Below are positions 41,816 through 49,971 of a stretch of 64,000 nt of DNA, piece by piece. Where the stretch lies: NCBI RefSeq assembly GCF_000832305.1, contig NZ_CP010537.1, forward strand, positions 1,922,001 through 1,986,000. Direction: 5' to 3'. The notes under the pieces were generated by a model. It did no database searches. It saw only the letters and a list, made by a program, of their open reading frames with translations, and was not told the origin of the DNA. The position numbers and the translations under genes were made by a program. Positions within the stretch are counted from its first letter, which is position 1. Every line of letters starts with the position of its first letter. Origin of the DNA: Cupriavidus basilensis. Its GTDB lineage: Bacteria; Pseudomonadota; Gammaproteobacteria; Burkholderiales; Burkholderiaceae.

Positions 41816-43681
41816 ATGGCAAAGGCAATGACAATGGCGACGGCGCACACCATGCAGCCCCTTTCCGAAGCGGCATTCGAGACCCTGCCGCAGATGTTCT
41901 GGCACGCCGTGGCCCAGCGCGCCGACGCCGTGATGATGCGGCAAAAGGACCTCGGCGTCTGGCGCAGCTATCGCTGGCGCGAAGTGGGCGAGATCGTGGC
42001 CGATGTCGCCGCCGGCCTTGCCGAGCTGGGCCTGCAGGCAGGCGAGGTGGTGTCGGTGCTGTCCAGCACCAACCGCGAATGGGTGTGGAGCGACCTTGGC
42101 GCGCTCACCGCCGGTGCGGTGGTCAGCGGCATCTATCCCACCGACTCGCCTTCGCAGGTGGCGTATCTTTGCCACGACTCGGGCAGCGTCATGCTCTTCG
42201 CCGAGAACGAGGAGCAGCTCGACAAGTACCTGGAGGTGCGCGAGCGCCTGCCACGGCTGCGCAAGGTGATCGTGTACGACATGGAAGGGCTGGCCGGCTT
42301 CGATGACCCCGGCGTGCTCAGCTTTGACGCGCTGCTGGCGCTCGGCAGGCAAGCGCGGGCGCGGCAGCCGGGGTTGGTGGCGGCGCGGCTGGCCGCCGGC
42401 AGCGCCGACGCGCTGGCGGTGCTGGTCTATACCTCCGGCACCACGGGACGGCCCAAGGGCGCGATGTTGTCGCACCGCAATGTGCTGCGCAGCTGCCTGA
42501 CGCTGCGCGAGTTCCTCCCGGCCACCACCATCGGCGAGCGCATGGCCTTCCTGCCGCTGTGCCACGTCTCGGAGCGGATCTTCGGCGAGTACTACTCGAT
42601 CCTGTCCGGTGCCGTCGTCAACTTTGTCGAGAACCCCGACACCATCTTCGACAACATTCGCGAGATCCAGCCCGACGCCTTCCTGGCGGTGCCGCGGGTG
42701 TGGGAGAAGCTGTATTCCAGCGTGACCATCGCGGTCCGGGAAGCGACCCGCCTGCAGCGCTGGGCCTATGACTGGGCGCTGGCCGCCGGGCAGGCCCGCG
42801 TGCGCGAGGACGGGCAGGCAACGGTGTTGCCTCTGGCCGCGCGCCTGAAGCTCTGGCTGGCCGATACGCTGGTGCTGGGCAACGTGCGCCGCATGATGGG
42901 CCTGAACCGCGTGCAGCTGGCGGTGACCGGCGCGGCGCCGATCTCGCCCGACCTGATCCGCTGGTATATGGCGCTGGGCATCGTGCTGCACGAGCTCTGG
43001 GGCATGACCGAGATCACCGGCGCGGCTACCTGCAACCCGCCCGGGCGGACGCGCCCGGGCAGCATCGGCATTGCCTTGCCGCATACCGAGGTGAAGGTCT
43101 CGCAGGAAGGCGAGCTGCTGGTGCGGGGCCCGCAGGTCTTCATGGGCTACCTGAACCTGCCCGCCAAGACCGCCGAGACCATGGCCGATGGCTGGCTGCG
43201 CACGGGCGACGTGGGCCGGGTGGACGAGCAGGGCTACTTCTATATCACCGATCGCATGAAGGACCTGATCATCACCGCCGGCGGCAAGAACGTCACGCCA
43301 TCCGAGTGGGAGAACCAGCTCAAGTTCAGCCCCTATGTGACCGACGCCGTGGTGATCGGAGACCGCCGGCCCTACCTGAGCTGCCTGGTGATGATCGACC
43401 AGGACAACGTGGAGCAGTGGGCGCAGGAACACGATGTGCATTTCTCCGACTACGGCTCGCTGTGCCGCAGCAAGGAGGTGATCGCGCTGGTGGGTCAGGA
43501 GATCGACCGTGTCAACAAGCAGTTCGCACGGGTCGAGCAGATCAAGGCATTCCGGCTGATCGAGACCCGCCTTGGCGCCGAAGATGAGGAACTGACGCCC
43601 ACCATGAAGCTCAAGCGCAAGCTGGTCAACGACAAATACAGCGCGCTGATCGAGTCGATGTACCTGGCCAAGGTGGCCTGA
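41816..43681 (+). CDS. Long-chain acyl-CoA synthetase (FadD15/ACSL-like)
   Basis: A 621-residue ligase of the larger long-chain type. VYTSGTTGRPKGAMLSHRNV is the P-loop, LHELWGMTEITGAATCNPPG the A5 motif, and LRTGDVGRVDEQGYFYITDR the hinge. GGKNVTPSEWENQLKFSPYV is typical of eukaryotic-like long-chain synthetases. It follows livF by 33 nt, so uptake and activation are genetically linked. It may be peripheral to the membrane; there is no signal peptide. Confidence 0.9.
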   Translation: MAKAMTMATAHTMQPLSEAAFETLPQMFWHAVAQRADAVMMRQKDLGVWRSYRWREVGEIVADVAAGLAELGLQAGEVVSVLSSTNREWVWSDLGALTAGAVVSGIYPTDSPSQVAYLCHDSGSVMLFAENEEQLDKYLEVRERLPRLRKVIVYDMEGLAGFDDPGVLSFDALLALGRQARARQPGLVAARLAAGSADALAVLVYTSGTTGRPKGAMLSHRNVLRSCLTLREFLPATTIGERMAFLPLCHVSERIFGEYYSILSGAVVNFVENPDTIFDNIREIQPDAFLAVPRVWEKLYSSVTIAVREATRLQRWAYDWALAAGQARVREDGQATVLPLAARLKLWLADTLVLGNVRRMMGLNRVQLAVTGAAPISPDLIRWYMALGIVLHELWGMTEITGAATCNPPGRTRPGSIGIALPHTEVKVSQEGELLVRGPQVFMGYLNLPAKTAETMADGWLRTGDVGRVDEQGYFYITDRMKDLIITAGGKNVTPSEWENQLKFSPYVTDAVVIGDRRPYLSCLVMIDQDNVEQWAQEHDVHFSDYGSLCRSKEVIALVGQEIDRVNKQFARVEQIKAFRLIETRLGAEDEELTPTMKLKRKLVNDKYSALIESMYLAKVA

Positions 43682-43724
43682 ACCCAAGGTGGCCTGAAAG
43701 CAAGCGGCCCCGACAGGAGGCGCC

Positions 43725-46010
43725 ATGAGCGACGCAGACAAAGCGGTTCCCGTCAGCCTGGTCCGGCACGGCCGTATCGGCCTGCTGTGCATCGACCATC
43801 CACCGGTGAACGCGCTCTCGGTGGCGACGGTGGCGGGGCTGGATGCCAAGGTGGCCGCCTTCGAGGCCGATTCCTCCCTCGATGGCTTGCTGATCTGGTG
43901 CGCGGGCCGGACCTTCGTGGCGGGCGGCGACATCGCCCAGTTCGATGCCCCGGATTTCACGGCTGCGCCTTACAACCGTATCCTGGCCAGGATCGAAGCC
44001 AGCGAACGGCTGGTGGTGGCCGTGCTGCACGGCACCGCGCTGGGCGGCGGGCTGGAACTGGCGCTGGCGTGCCATTACCGCGTGGCCGTGCCCGGCACGC
44101 GGGTCGGGCTGCCCGAGATCAAGCTGGGGCTGCTGCCCGGCTCGCTGGGCTCCCAGCGGCTGCCGCGCGCCTGCGGGGCGGACCTGGCGCTGGACCTGAT
44201 GCTGAGCGGGCGCATGCTCGACGCCGAGGCGGCGCTGGCCGCCGGCATCGTCGATGCGCTGGTGCCGGGCGAGCCGTTGGCCGCTGGCCTTCATTTTCTG
44301 GAAGGCCTGCTGGAGGGGCTGGCGCCGCCGCGCCGGCTGTCCACGCTGTCCGCGCCTGTTGCCGGGCTCCCGCCGGACTTCTTCGCGCGGGCCTTGCAGC
44401 GCGCCACGCAGGAGCGTGCGCGCTATCCCGCGGCAGCGGCAATTGTGCAAGCGGTGGAGGCGGCAGCGACGCTGCCGTTCGCCGAGGGCGAGGCGGTGGA
44501 GGCCGCCTTGCTTGCCGCCTGCGTGGCGTCGCCGGAATCGCGGGCGCTGCGCCACCTGTTCTTTGCCGAGCGCCAGGCGGCCCGCGTGCCCGGGTTGCCC
44601 TCGGGCATCACGCCGCGCGCGCTGCATACGGCCGGGGTGGTGGGCGCCGGCACCATGGGCAGGCGCATCGCCATGAGCCTGGCGGACGCCGGCTTGCCGG
44701 TAACGCTGGTCGAGGCCAGTGGCGCGGCGCTGGCCGAGGGCCTGGCGTCCGTGCGCGCCCAGTACGAGGCCAGTGCCGCGGCCGGGTGGCTACAGCCCGA
44801 TCAGGTGGCCAGGCGCATGGGCCTGATTGCCGGCACGCTGGACTACGGCGCACTGGCCGGCTGCGAACTGGTGATCGAAGCGGTGGTGGAGGACATGGCG
44901 CTCAAGCAGCAGGTGTGCGCCCGTCTCGGCCAGACCTGCAAGCCCGGGGCAATCATTGCCACCAATACCTCCACGCTGGACGTGGAGGTGCTGGCCGAGG
45001 CCTGCGGCCGGCCGCACGATTTCGCCGGGCTGCATTTCCGCAACCCGGCCAATGGCGGGCGGTTGATCGAAGTGGTGCGCGGCAGCGCCACCGCGCCGGA
45101 TGTGCTGATGACGGCCATGCACCTGGCCCGGCGGCTCGGCAAGGTGGCGGTGGTGACGGGCGTGTGCTTCGGCTTTATCGGCAACCGCATGGCCGAAGCC
45201 TACCTGCGCGAGAGCGAGTTCCTGCTCATGGAGGGCGTGAGCCCGGCGCGGCTGGATGCCGTGATGCAGGCTTACGGCATGGCGATGGGGCCGTGCCGCA
45301 TGCTGGACCTGGCCGGGATCGACACGGGCGCCAGGATCGTGCTGGAGTACGGCAAGGCCGGGGGGCTGCCGCCGGATCCCGCCTATCGCGCGGTGGTGCG
45401 TACGTTGTTCATGCTGGGACGGCTCGGCTGCAAGAGCGGCGCGGGCTACTACCGCTATCCGGACGGCGAGCCGGTGGCGGACCCGGAGACCGAGCGCATC
45501 TGCGCCGCGCTGGGCCGCGCGCACGGCATCGCCCGGCGCACCGACATGACCGATGCCGAGATCATCGAGCGCCTGATTTTTCCGCTGATCAACGAGGCCG
45601 CCAAGCTGCTGGAGGAGGGCGTGGCCTGCCGGCCCGCAGACATCGACATGGTGTGGACCGCCGGCTATGGCTTTCCCGATTATCTCGGGGGCCCTGTGTG
45701 GCAGGCGGACAGCATTGGCCTGCCCCGCGTCAAAGCCGGGCTGGAGCGCTACGCCCGCCTGCGCGGCAATCCTTACGACTACTGGGACATCTCCCCCTTG
45801 CTGGCGGCGCTGGCGCAAAGCGGGCAGCGCTTGTCCGACTGGTCCGCACCGCCGCCCGCAGCCGAAGCCCCAGCCGATGCCGCGGCACCGGGCGGCCAGG
45901 CACAGGGCCATGCGCCTATCTCCCATGCGCCTATCTCATTTCCGCCAGACTCGCGGTCCGTGCAAAGCAGGATCCAGTCGGGACCCAAGCCGCCGCAGAG
46001 CGTGCATTGA
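43725..46010 (+). CDS. Enoyl-CoA hydratase/3-hydroxyacyl-CoA dehydrogenase fusion (FadJ-like)
   Basis: A 761-residue bifunctional beta-oxidation enzyme. Residues of about 10-200 form the crotonase domain (VAGGDIAQF, GTALGGGLELALACHYRVAV, GLPEIKLGLLPG). The dehydrogenase begins near residue 303 with the NAD motif VGAGTMGRRIAMSLADAG, and PHDFAGLHFRNPANGGRLIE contains the catalytic His region. The normal E. coli motif HFFNP is altered to HFRNP. A Pro/Ala-rich tail of about 50 residues after the last domain looks unstructured. It should carry out two steps of chain shortening after the island's specific reactions. Confidence 0.92.
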   Translation: MSDADKAVPVSLVRHGRIGLLCIDHPPVNALSVATVAGLDAKVAAFEADSSLDGLLIWCAGRTFVAGGDIAQFDAPDFTAAPYNRILARIEASERLVVAVLHGTALGGGLELALACHYRVAVPGTRVGLPEIKLGLLPGSLGSQRLPRACGADLALDLMLSGRMLDAEAALAAGIVDALVPGEPLAAGLHFLEGLLEGLAPPRRLSTLSAPVAGLPPDFFARALQRATQERARYPAAAAIVQAVEAAATLPFAEGEAVEAALLAACVASPESRALRHLFFAERQAARVPGLPSGITPRALHTAGVVGAGTMGRRIAMSLADAGLPVTLVEASGAALAEGLASVRAQYEASAAAGWLQPDQVARRMGLIAGTLDYGALAGCELVIEAVVEDMALKQQVCARLGQTCKPGAIIATNTSTLDVEVLAEACGRPHDFAGLHFRNPANGGRLIEVVRGSATAPDVLMTAMHLARRLGKVAVVTGVCFGFIGNRMAEAYLRESEFLLMEGVSPARLDAVMQAYGMAMGPCRMLDLAGIDTGARIVLEYGKAGGLPPDPAYRAVVRTLFMLGRLGCKSGAGYYRYPDGEPVADPETERICAALGRAHGIARRTDMTDAEIIERLIFPLINEAAKLLEEGVACRPADIDMVWTAGYGFPDYLGGPVWQADSIGLPRVKAGLERYARLRGNPYDYWDISPLLAALAQSGQRLSDWSAPPPAAEAPADAAAPGGQAQGHAPISHAPISFPPDSRSVQSRIQSGPKPPQSVH

Positions 46011-46063
46011 AGCCAAGGCAAACCACCAAGAAAGCAACGAACCGATAAGACAAGGAGACAACC

Positions 46064-47236
46064 ATGATCTTGAAGACCACCATCGCCGCCATTGCGCTCG
46101 CGCTCAGCGCCGGCGCGAGCGCGCAGACGCGCGGCGTCACCGACAAGGAAATCGTGCTCGGCCTGATCACCGATATGTCAGGCCCGATCGTCAACTACGG
46201 CAAGGAGTCGCGCAACGGCATGACCATGGCCGTGGAAGAGATCAACGCCCGCGGCGGCGTGCAGGGCCGCAAGTTGCGGGTGGTGGTGGAAGACAATGGC
46301 TACGAGCCCAAGCGCGCCGTGCTGGCCGCGCAGAAGCTGGTCACGCAGGATGGCGTGTTTGCCATCATCGGCCACCTGGGCACCGCGCCCAATATGGCCA
46401 CGCTGCCGTTCCTGGTGCAAAGCAAGGTCTTCAACTTCATGCCGCAGAGCGCCGCGCGCGACATGTATGAGCCGGCCAGCCCATACAAGATCGCGCTGGG
46501 ACCGTCCAACTTCCTGATGTCCACCACCATCATGGATTACTTCTTCAAACAGAAGCCCTACCAGCGGGTGGGCGCGCTGTACCAGGACGACGACTACGGG
46601 CGGGAATCCGTGGAAGGCGTGCAGGCCTATCTCAAGAGCCGGAACATGACCCTGGTGGAGAAGGTGTCGTACAAGCGCGGCGCCACCGATTTTTCCTCGC
46701 AGATGGCGCGGCTCAAGGCGGCCAACTGCGACCTGGTGTTCAACGCCTCCACGATGCGCGAGTACATCGCCTCCGTCCAGGAAGCGCGCAAGATCGGCTT
46801 CAACCCGGTCTTCGCCGGCACCTCGGCCAACTACGCGCACCAGGTGCCATTGCTGGGCGGCAAGGCCATGGAAGGCCTGCATGCGGCAGCCTTCATCATG
46901 CTGCCCTATGCGGACGATGCAAACCCGGCGGTACGGCAATGGGTAGCCGCCTACAAGAAACGCTTCAATGAAGACCCGGGCGTGTACTCGATGTTCAGCT
47001 ACTACGCCTACACCACCTTCGCCACCATTGCCGACAAGGCCGGGCGCAACCTGAGCGCGGAGTCCTTCAATGCCGCCATGGAGTCGACCAAGCTACCGCA
47101 GGACGCGCTGGGCAACCCGGGTTTCAATGTCTCCGCCAGCAACCGCCTGAGCAACGACCGCATCCGCATCATGAAGGTGGCTGGCGACAAGTGGATCCCG
47201 GCCAGCGACCTGCTTGCGCCGCCCAAGATGAACTGA
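46064..47236 (+). CDS. ABC transporter substrate-binding protein, LivK type
   Basis: A 390-residue periplasmic binding protein. The signal peptide (residues 1-21) ends GASA-Q. VTDKEIVLGLITDMSGPIVN and DNGYEPKRAVLAAQKLVTQD match the type I periplasmic fold of the branched-chain amino acid/amide family. Such proteins are often reassigned to aromatic or aliphatic acids in Burkholderiales. It is the only binding protein near livHMGF and shares its transcription unit. Confidence 0.92.
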   Translation: MILKTTIAAIALALSAGASAQTRGVTDKEIVLGLITDMSGPIVNYGKESRNGMTMAVEEINARGGVQGRKLRVVVEDNGYEPKRAVLAAQKLVTQDGVFAIIGHLGTAPNMATLPFLVQSKVFNFMPQSAARDMYEPASPYKIALGPSNFLMSTTIMDYFFKQKPYQRVGALYQDDDYGRESVEGVQAYLKSRNMTLVEKVSYKRGATDFSSQMARLKAANCDLVFNASTMREYIASVQEARKIGFNPVFAGTSANYAHQVPLLGGKAMEGLHAAAFIMLPYADDANPAVRQWVAAYKKRFNEDPGVYSMFSYYAYTTFATIADKAGRNLSAESFNAAMESTKLPQDALGNPGFNVSASNRLSNDRIRIMKVAGDKWIPASDLLAPPKMN

Positions 47237-47271
47237 GCGCGCGCGGCATCCATGAGCAACCGGAGACAACC

Positions 47272-48918
47272 ATGAGCACGGCAACGGAACAGGCGCGCGA
47301 GCGCATCGGGCGCATCGCCCTGGGCGATGTGATCCACCGTGGCGCCCGGCGCTTCGGCGCCCGGACCGCATTGATCGAGGGCGACCACAGCCTCAGCTAT
47401 ACGGCGCTGAACGCCGCCACCAACCAGTTTGCCCACTACCTGCTGGCCCAGGGCATGCGCAGCGCGGAGCGTGTCGGCATGCTGTGCAACAACTCGATCG
47501 ACATGATCGTGGCGCTGCTGGGCATCCAGAAAGCAGGCATGGTGTGGGTGCCGATCAACACGGCGCTGGCGCCGGATGCGATCCAGTACATCCTGGAACA
47601 CGCGGAGGTGACGCGCCTGGTGGCGGACGCGTCCGTGCTGGCGCGGCCCGGCATCGGCGAGCTGGTCGCGGCGTCGCGCATTCCCGTCGTGTTGCTGGAG
47701 CCGGCGGGCGAGGTGGCCGATGAGATGACCGGGTTGGCCGGGTTGGCCGGGTTGGCCGGGTTAGCCATTACCCGGCATGCCGACGCGCTGGCCGGCCAGC
47801 TGGCCACGCTGCCGGATGTGGACATCGCCAGCGGCCAACTGGCGCAGATCATGTACACCAGCGGCACCACCGGCCCGCAAAAGGGCGTCATGCACTCCCA
47901 CGCTTCGGTGCATTCGGTGCTGGCGGCCAACCTGGTCGATACCGGCTGCGGGACGGCGAGTGAAGTCTTTACCTGCCTGCTGCCGATGTTCCACTGCGCG
48001 CAGCACGGCAATACCATGAGCGCGCTGCTGGGCGGCCATGCCGTGGTGATCGGACGCGGCTTCGATCCGGCCCGGGTGCTGGCGGACCTGGCCCGGCACC
48101 GCGTCACCGTGGTGGTGGCGCTGCCAATGATGTACCGGGCCATGCTGGAGCACCCGCGGTTCGCCGCGACCGATCTCTCCAGCGTGCGGCTGTGCATCTA
48201 CGGCATGGCGCCGCTGCCCAAGAACCTGCTGCTGCGCCTGCTTGATGCGTTCTGCCCCAACTTCGTCCTGTGCTCAGGCCAGACCGAGATGTATCCGGCG
48301 GCCACCATTTTCGAGGCGCAGGAGCAGCGCAAGCGCTTTGGTGCCTTCTGGGGCGTGGGCACGGTGGTCAACGAGGTGGCGGTGATGAGCGACGACGGCC
48401 GGCTGCTCGGCCCGGGCGAGCCCGGCGAGATCGTGTTTCGCGGGCCGAACGTGATGCTGGGCTATTACAAGGACCCCGAGGCTACCGCCCGCGTGCAGCG
48501 CTTTGGCTGGCATCACTCCGGCGATCTTGGCGTGCTGGACGACGATGGCCAGTTGCTTTTCCTCGACCGCATCAAGGACATGATCAAGAGTGGCGGCGAA
48601 AACGTGCCCTCGATCAAGGTCGAGGAAGTGTTGCTGCGCCATGCCGCCGTGGCCAATGCGGCGGTGGTCGGGCTGCCGCATGCGCGCTGGGGCGAGGCGG
48701 TGACGGCCTTTGTGACCCTGAAGCCCGGCGCACGGGTCGAGGAGGACGAACTGGGCGCGCACTGCAAGGCCCACCTGGGCGGCTTCGAGGTGCCCAAGGC
48801 GGTGCTGCTGCTGGCGGCATTGCCGGCCACGTCCACCGGGAAGATCCAGAAGTTCGCGTTGCGCCAGCAGTATCGCGAGCATTACGATGAGCACCACGAG
48901 CACCATGACAAGGGCTGA
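47272..48918 (+). CDS. Acid:CoA ligase with an internal 9-nt repeat
   Basis: A 548-residue adenylate-forming enzyme. IMYTSGTTGPQKGVMHSHAS is the P-loop, CSGQTEMYPAATIFE the A5 motif, WHHSGDLGVLDDDGQLLFLD the hinge, and STGKIQKFALRQQY the catalytic Lys end. GGAG lies 6 nt before the ATG. Between the first two motifs the sequence holds a GLAGLAGLAGLA run encoded by a 9-nt tandem repeat. A His-rich C-terminus (YDEHHEHHDKG) is unusual. Substrate unknown. Confidence 0.9.
   Translation: MSTATEQARERIGRIALGDVIHRGARRFGARTALIEGDHSLSYTALNAATNQFAHYLLAQGMRSAERVGMLCNNSIDMIVALLGIQKAGMVWVPINTALAPDAIQYILEHAEVTRLVADASVLARPGIGELVAASRIPVVLLEPAGEVADEMTGLAGLAGLAGLAITRHADALAGQLATLPDVDIASGQLAQIMYTSGTTGPQKGVMHSHASVHSVLAANLVDTGCGTASEVFTCLLPMFHCAQHGNTMSALLGGHAVVIGRGFDPARVLADLARHRVTVVVALPMMYRAMLEHPRFAATDLSSVRLCIYGMAPLPKNLLLRLLDAFCPNFVLCSGQTEMYPAATIFEAQEQRKRFGAFWGVGTVVNEVAVMSDDGRLLGPGEPGEIVFRGPNVMLGYYKDPEATARVQRFGWHHSGDLGVLDDDGQLLFLDRIKDMIKSGGENVPSIKVEEVLLRHAAVANAAVVGLPHARWGEAVTAFVTLKPGARVEEDELGAHCKAHLGGFEVPKAVLLLAALPATSTGKIQKFALRQQYREHYDEHHEHHDKG
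47731..47766. repeat. Four 9-nt tandem repeats inside the ligase gene
   Basis: Three units of GGGTTGGCC and one GGGTTAGCC encode Gly-Leu-Ala repeats. Being a multiple of three, copy changes keep the frame. Confidence 0.8.
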
Positions 48919-48959
48919 GCACCGGGCCCGCCTGTGGCAGGCATAGCCACCTGACATAG

Positions 48960-48999
48960 CCACCTGACGCAAGACGTAGCCGGTAGCCCCGGCTACGCT
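48960..48999 (+). promoter_or_regulatory. Regulon promoter D, before the second AraC gene
   Basis: Element CCACCTGACGCAAGA with TACGCT starting exactly 34 nt after its first base. Just upstream, the 13-nt ATAGCCACCTGAC is duplicated in tandem, giving a partial second element. Confidence 0.65.
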
Positions 49000-49006
49000 G
49001 CTTTTT
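48975..49006 (+). terminator. Hairpin inside promoter D, terminator-like
   Basis: Perfect 9-bp stem CGTAGCCGG / CCGGCTACG with a 5-nt loop and CTTTTT a few bases later, 56 nt after the ligase stop. It fits a terminator of the liv-ligase unit, but it also lies exactly between the element and the -10 of promoter D. Confidence 0.6.
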
Positions 49007-49113
49007 GCGTCGCATTTTTGCATCGCATCATGGCGGCGCACCGAGAGCAAATAACCAGCAGGCCTGACGACGCCCCCATCGGGGCGCGGACGGTGCCAGC
49101 AGGAGACAAGGAC

Positions 49114-49971
49114 ATGCAGATGCAAGCACCAGGCATTGCGTGCCCGCCAGCGACGACCGTGGCGCCTGGCGCCCGGAACGGAGCCGGCCGGGTGATGTGG
49201 CTCACCCCCGACAGGCTGTTCTACGCCGGCCTGCTTGGCTCGCCTTCGGTCCGCACCATGGGTGGGCTGTTGATTTACGTGGCGTTGCGCGCCCCTATCC
49301 GCATCCGGTTTGACGACGGACCCTGGGCATCCACGGAACTGGCGGTGGTGCCGGCGTACATGCCGCACTCGGTCGCTTGCGACGACCGCATGATCTGCGA
49401 CCTCGCACTGGAGGCGGAGAGCATCGACCTGGCGCGCCTGCCGCCGGTGATACGCGAGCGGGCAGGGCCGGTGGACGATCCGGCCTTTGTGCGCCATGTG
49501 CGCCAGGCGCATGCCTACCTGAGCGAGCGCGGCCGGGAGCTGGAACTGCAGGCGGACAGCTTCGACCAGATCTTCTTCGGGCACGCGCTGGCGCCGCGCA
49601 AGCTGGACCCGCGTATCGAGGCCGCGGTGCAGCGCATCCGCAATGCGCCGTCGGCCACGGCCACGGCCGAGTCATGCGCCGCATCGGCCCATCTGTCCTT
49701 CTCGCGCTTCCTGCATCTGTTCAAGGAGGATGTCGGCACGCCGTTCCGCAGCTTCCGGACCTGGAAGCGCGCCCGCAGCCTGCTGCACTATGTCACCCAG
49801 GACTCCAACCTGGCCCATGTGGCGCTCGATGCCGGCTATCCGGACTCCACCCACTTCAGCCATTCCATCCGCCAGGCCTTCGGGCTCAAGCCCAGCGATA
49901 TCTTTGCCGGCTCGCGCAAGCTCGCCCTGATTGGCGAGCGTGCGGAGGTGGGCAGCGGCATGCCCGGCTAG
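49114..49971 (+). CDS. AraC-family regulator 2 of the catabolic island
   Basis: A 285-residue paralog of the AraC protein encoded 21 kb upstream. The N-terminal part MWLTPDRLFYAGLLGSPSVR and the HTH half (LSFSRFLHLFKEDVGTPFRS, GYPDSTHFSHSIRQAFGLKP) line up almost residue for residue. AGGAG lies 8 nt before the ATG. Promoter D upstream suggests it is itself a regulon member, so auto- or cross-regulation is likely. Its last bases overlap the convergent ligase gene by 4 nt. Confidence 0.9.
   Translation: MQMQAPGIACPPATTVAPGARNGAGRVMWLTPDRLFYAGLLGSPSVRTMGGLLIYVALRAPIRIRFDDGPWASTELAVVPAYMPHSVACDDRMICDLALEAESIDLARLPPVIRERAGPVDDPAFVRHVRQAHAYLSERGRELELQADSFDQIFFGHALAPRKLDPRIEAAVQRIRNAPSATATAESCAASAHLSFSRFLHLFKEDVGTPFRSFRTWKRARSLLHYVTQDSNLAHVALDAGYPDSTHFSHSIRQAFGLKPSDIFAGSRKLALIGERAEVGSGMPG

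Noticed and set aside
43787..46048. A 753-residue frame parallel to the FadJ-like gene
   Set aside because: Gly/Arg/Ala-rich frame-shifted shadow with no domain; the overlapping frame carries all hydratase and dehydrogenase motifs.
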